Source: CAZWKX01 sp964633975
GTDB lineage: Bacteria > Actinomycetota > Acidimicrobiia > Spongiisociales > UBA11373
Assembly: GCA_964633975.1 (NCBI GenBank)
Contig: CAZWKX010000013.1
Location: forward strand, 1-50,939
DNA: 50,939 nucleotides
Reading direction: 5' to 3'
The notes beneath the pieces were generated by a model. It saw nothing but the letters and a program-made list of their open reading frames with translations, made no database searches and was not told the DNA's origin. Made by a program: the position numbers and the translations under genes. Of this stretch, positions 50,191-50,939 are shown in pieces; the stretch's first letter is position 1, and each line of letters opens with the position of its first letter.

Positions 50191-50939
50191 CAGGCTCCCT
50201 CCAGCGCCTTGGCCCGGGCGAAGGCATCGTCGATTCCGCCCACCATGTAGAAAGCCTGCTCGGGAAGATGGTCCACCTCGCCCCCCACGATCATCTCGAA
50301 AGAACGGATCGTCTCCTCGAGCGGGACCGAGACGCCGGGAATGCCGGTGAACTGCTCGGCCACGTAGAACGGCTGGGAAAGAAACCGCTGGATGCGGCGG
50401 GCCCGGCCCACGATGAGCTTGTCCCTCTCGTTCAACTCGTCGATTCCGAGAATGGCGATGATGTCCTGCAGGTCCTTGTAGCGCTGCAGGATCTGCTGCA
50501 CGCGGCGCGCCACCGAGTAGTGCTTCTCGCCCACTATGCGCGGATCGAGGATGCGAGAGGTCGAGTCGAGCGGGTCCACCGCCGGATAGATGCCCAGCTC
50601 CGAGATCCGCCGGGAGAGCACAGTGGTGGCGTCCAGGTGGGCAAACACCGCTTGCGGCGCCGGGTCGGTGATGTCGTCGGCCGGCACGAATATGGCCTGG
50701 AGCGAGGTGATCGAGCGGCCGTGAACCGAGGTGATGCGCTCCTGCAGCGCGCCCATCTCGTCGGCGAGCGTCGGCTGGTAGCCCACCGCCGATGGCATAC
50801 GACCTAGCAGCGTCGACACCTCTGAGCCGGCCTGAATGAAGCGGAAGATGTTGTCGATGAAGAGCAGCACGTCCTGGCCCATCTCGTCGCGGAAGTACTC
50901 GGCCATGGTGAGCGCCGACAGCCCGACCCGCAGGCGCAC
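50190..50939 (-). CDS. atpD: ATP synthase beta subunit (5' part outside window)
   Basis: The C-terminal 249 residues of the catalytic F1 subunit; the frame is open at the window edge and the start lies beyond it. Seen are LRVGLSALTMAEYFRDE, the Walker B strand VLLFIDNIFRFIQAGSEVS, LLGRMPSAVGYQPTLADEMG, AIFVPADDITDPAPQAVFAH and the C-terminal helical domain (QDIIAILGIDELNERDKLIV; FLSQPFYVAEQFTG). Everything visible is canonical. Confidence 0.97.
   Translation of the reverse strand: MRLRVGLSALTMAEYFRDEMGQDVLLFIDNIFRFIQAGSEVSTLLGRMPSAVGYQPTLADEMGALQERITSVHGRSITSLQAIFVPADDITDPAPQAVFAHLDATTVLSRRISELGIYPAVDPLDSTSRILDPRIVGEKHYSVARRVQQILQRYKDLQDIIAILGIDELNERDKLIVGRARRIQRFLSQPFYVAEQFTGIPGVSVPLEETIRSFEMIVGGEVDHLPEQAFYMVGGIDDAFARAKALEGA

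Overview
This is a high-GC bacterial window, densely packed with ordinary chromosomal genes. I see no mobile element, phage gene, CRISPR array, rRNA or tRNA. The best fit is an actinobacterium, probably an uncultured Acidimicrobiia-like lineage; this is an inference from gene content, not a marker-gene placement. Pointers are a moxR/DUF58/SpoIIM/RDD locus laid out as I recall it in mycobacteria, two-subunit KorAB, nickel SOD with its SodX protease, a mycothiol-type PIG-L amidase, MeaB, and a MurA with Asp in place of the catalytic Cys. Genes overlap by 1-4 bases in many places (ATGA, GTGA, TGATG), and no gap without a gene exceeds 300 bases. The longest gap, 6789-7066, holds only a dapC promoter, a short hairpin repeat and the promoter of the next gene.

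Layout. 1-3694 (+): the end of a cell-surface operon, made of a DUF2341 protein, a small membrane protein and a secreted protein with a strong ribosome site. 3812-6788 (-): dapC-dapD-dapE, the succinylase branch of lysine/diaminopimelate synthesis. 7067-14033: membrane protein, DUF4129, DUF4350, MoxR ATPase and DUF58 on +, SpoIIM-like on -, RDD on +; a probable envelope-linked chaperone locus. 14030-20401 (-): ligA, mnmA, an alpha/beta hydrolase lacking its nucleophile, an enoyl-CoA hydratase and meaB. 20455-24429: glycerate 2-kinase (+), NifU-like, a nucleotidyltransferase-like protein and murA (-), rpiB (+). 24487-28175 (+): a PPK1-Nudix fusion, a SixA-like phosphatase and pgl. 28172-29353 (-): a lipoprotein and deoC. 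29426-32941 (+): a four-gene double ABC exporter. 33005-35294 (+): murJ and a sulfotransferase. 35305-37915: sodN (-) diverging from sodX (+), then DUF3352 (+). 37909-40628 (-): glgC-glgA. 40706-48470 (+): penicillin-acylase-type hydrolase, two DUF3048 proteins, korA-korB. 48630 to the end: a small unknown protein (+), then a PIG-L deacetylase and atpC-atpD (-).

Themes. Carbon and phosphate storage is prominent (glgCA, PPK1), with central carbon genes (korAB, pgl, rpiB, deoC, glycerate kinase, MeaB) and cell-wall supply (dap genes, murA, murJ). At least sixteen starts without a Shine-Dalgarno sequence have a TANNNT hexamer 6-9 bases upstream, which points to heavy use of leaderless transcripts. 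Several starts below were chosen on that basis.

The items most worth a second look are the PPK1-Nudix fusion with its separate histidine phosphatase, the Phe at hook position 5 of the nickel SOD, the palindrome between sodN and sodX, the hydrolase without a nucleophile, His15 in GlgA, and the surface-protein operon cut by the left edge.
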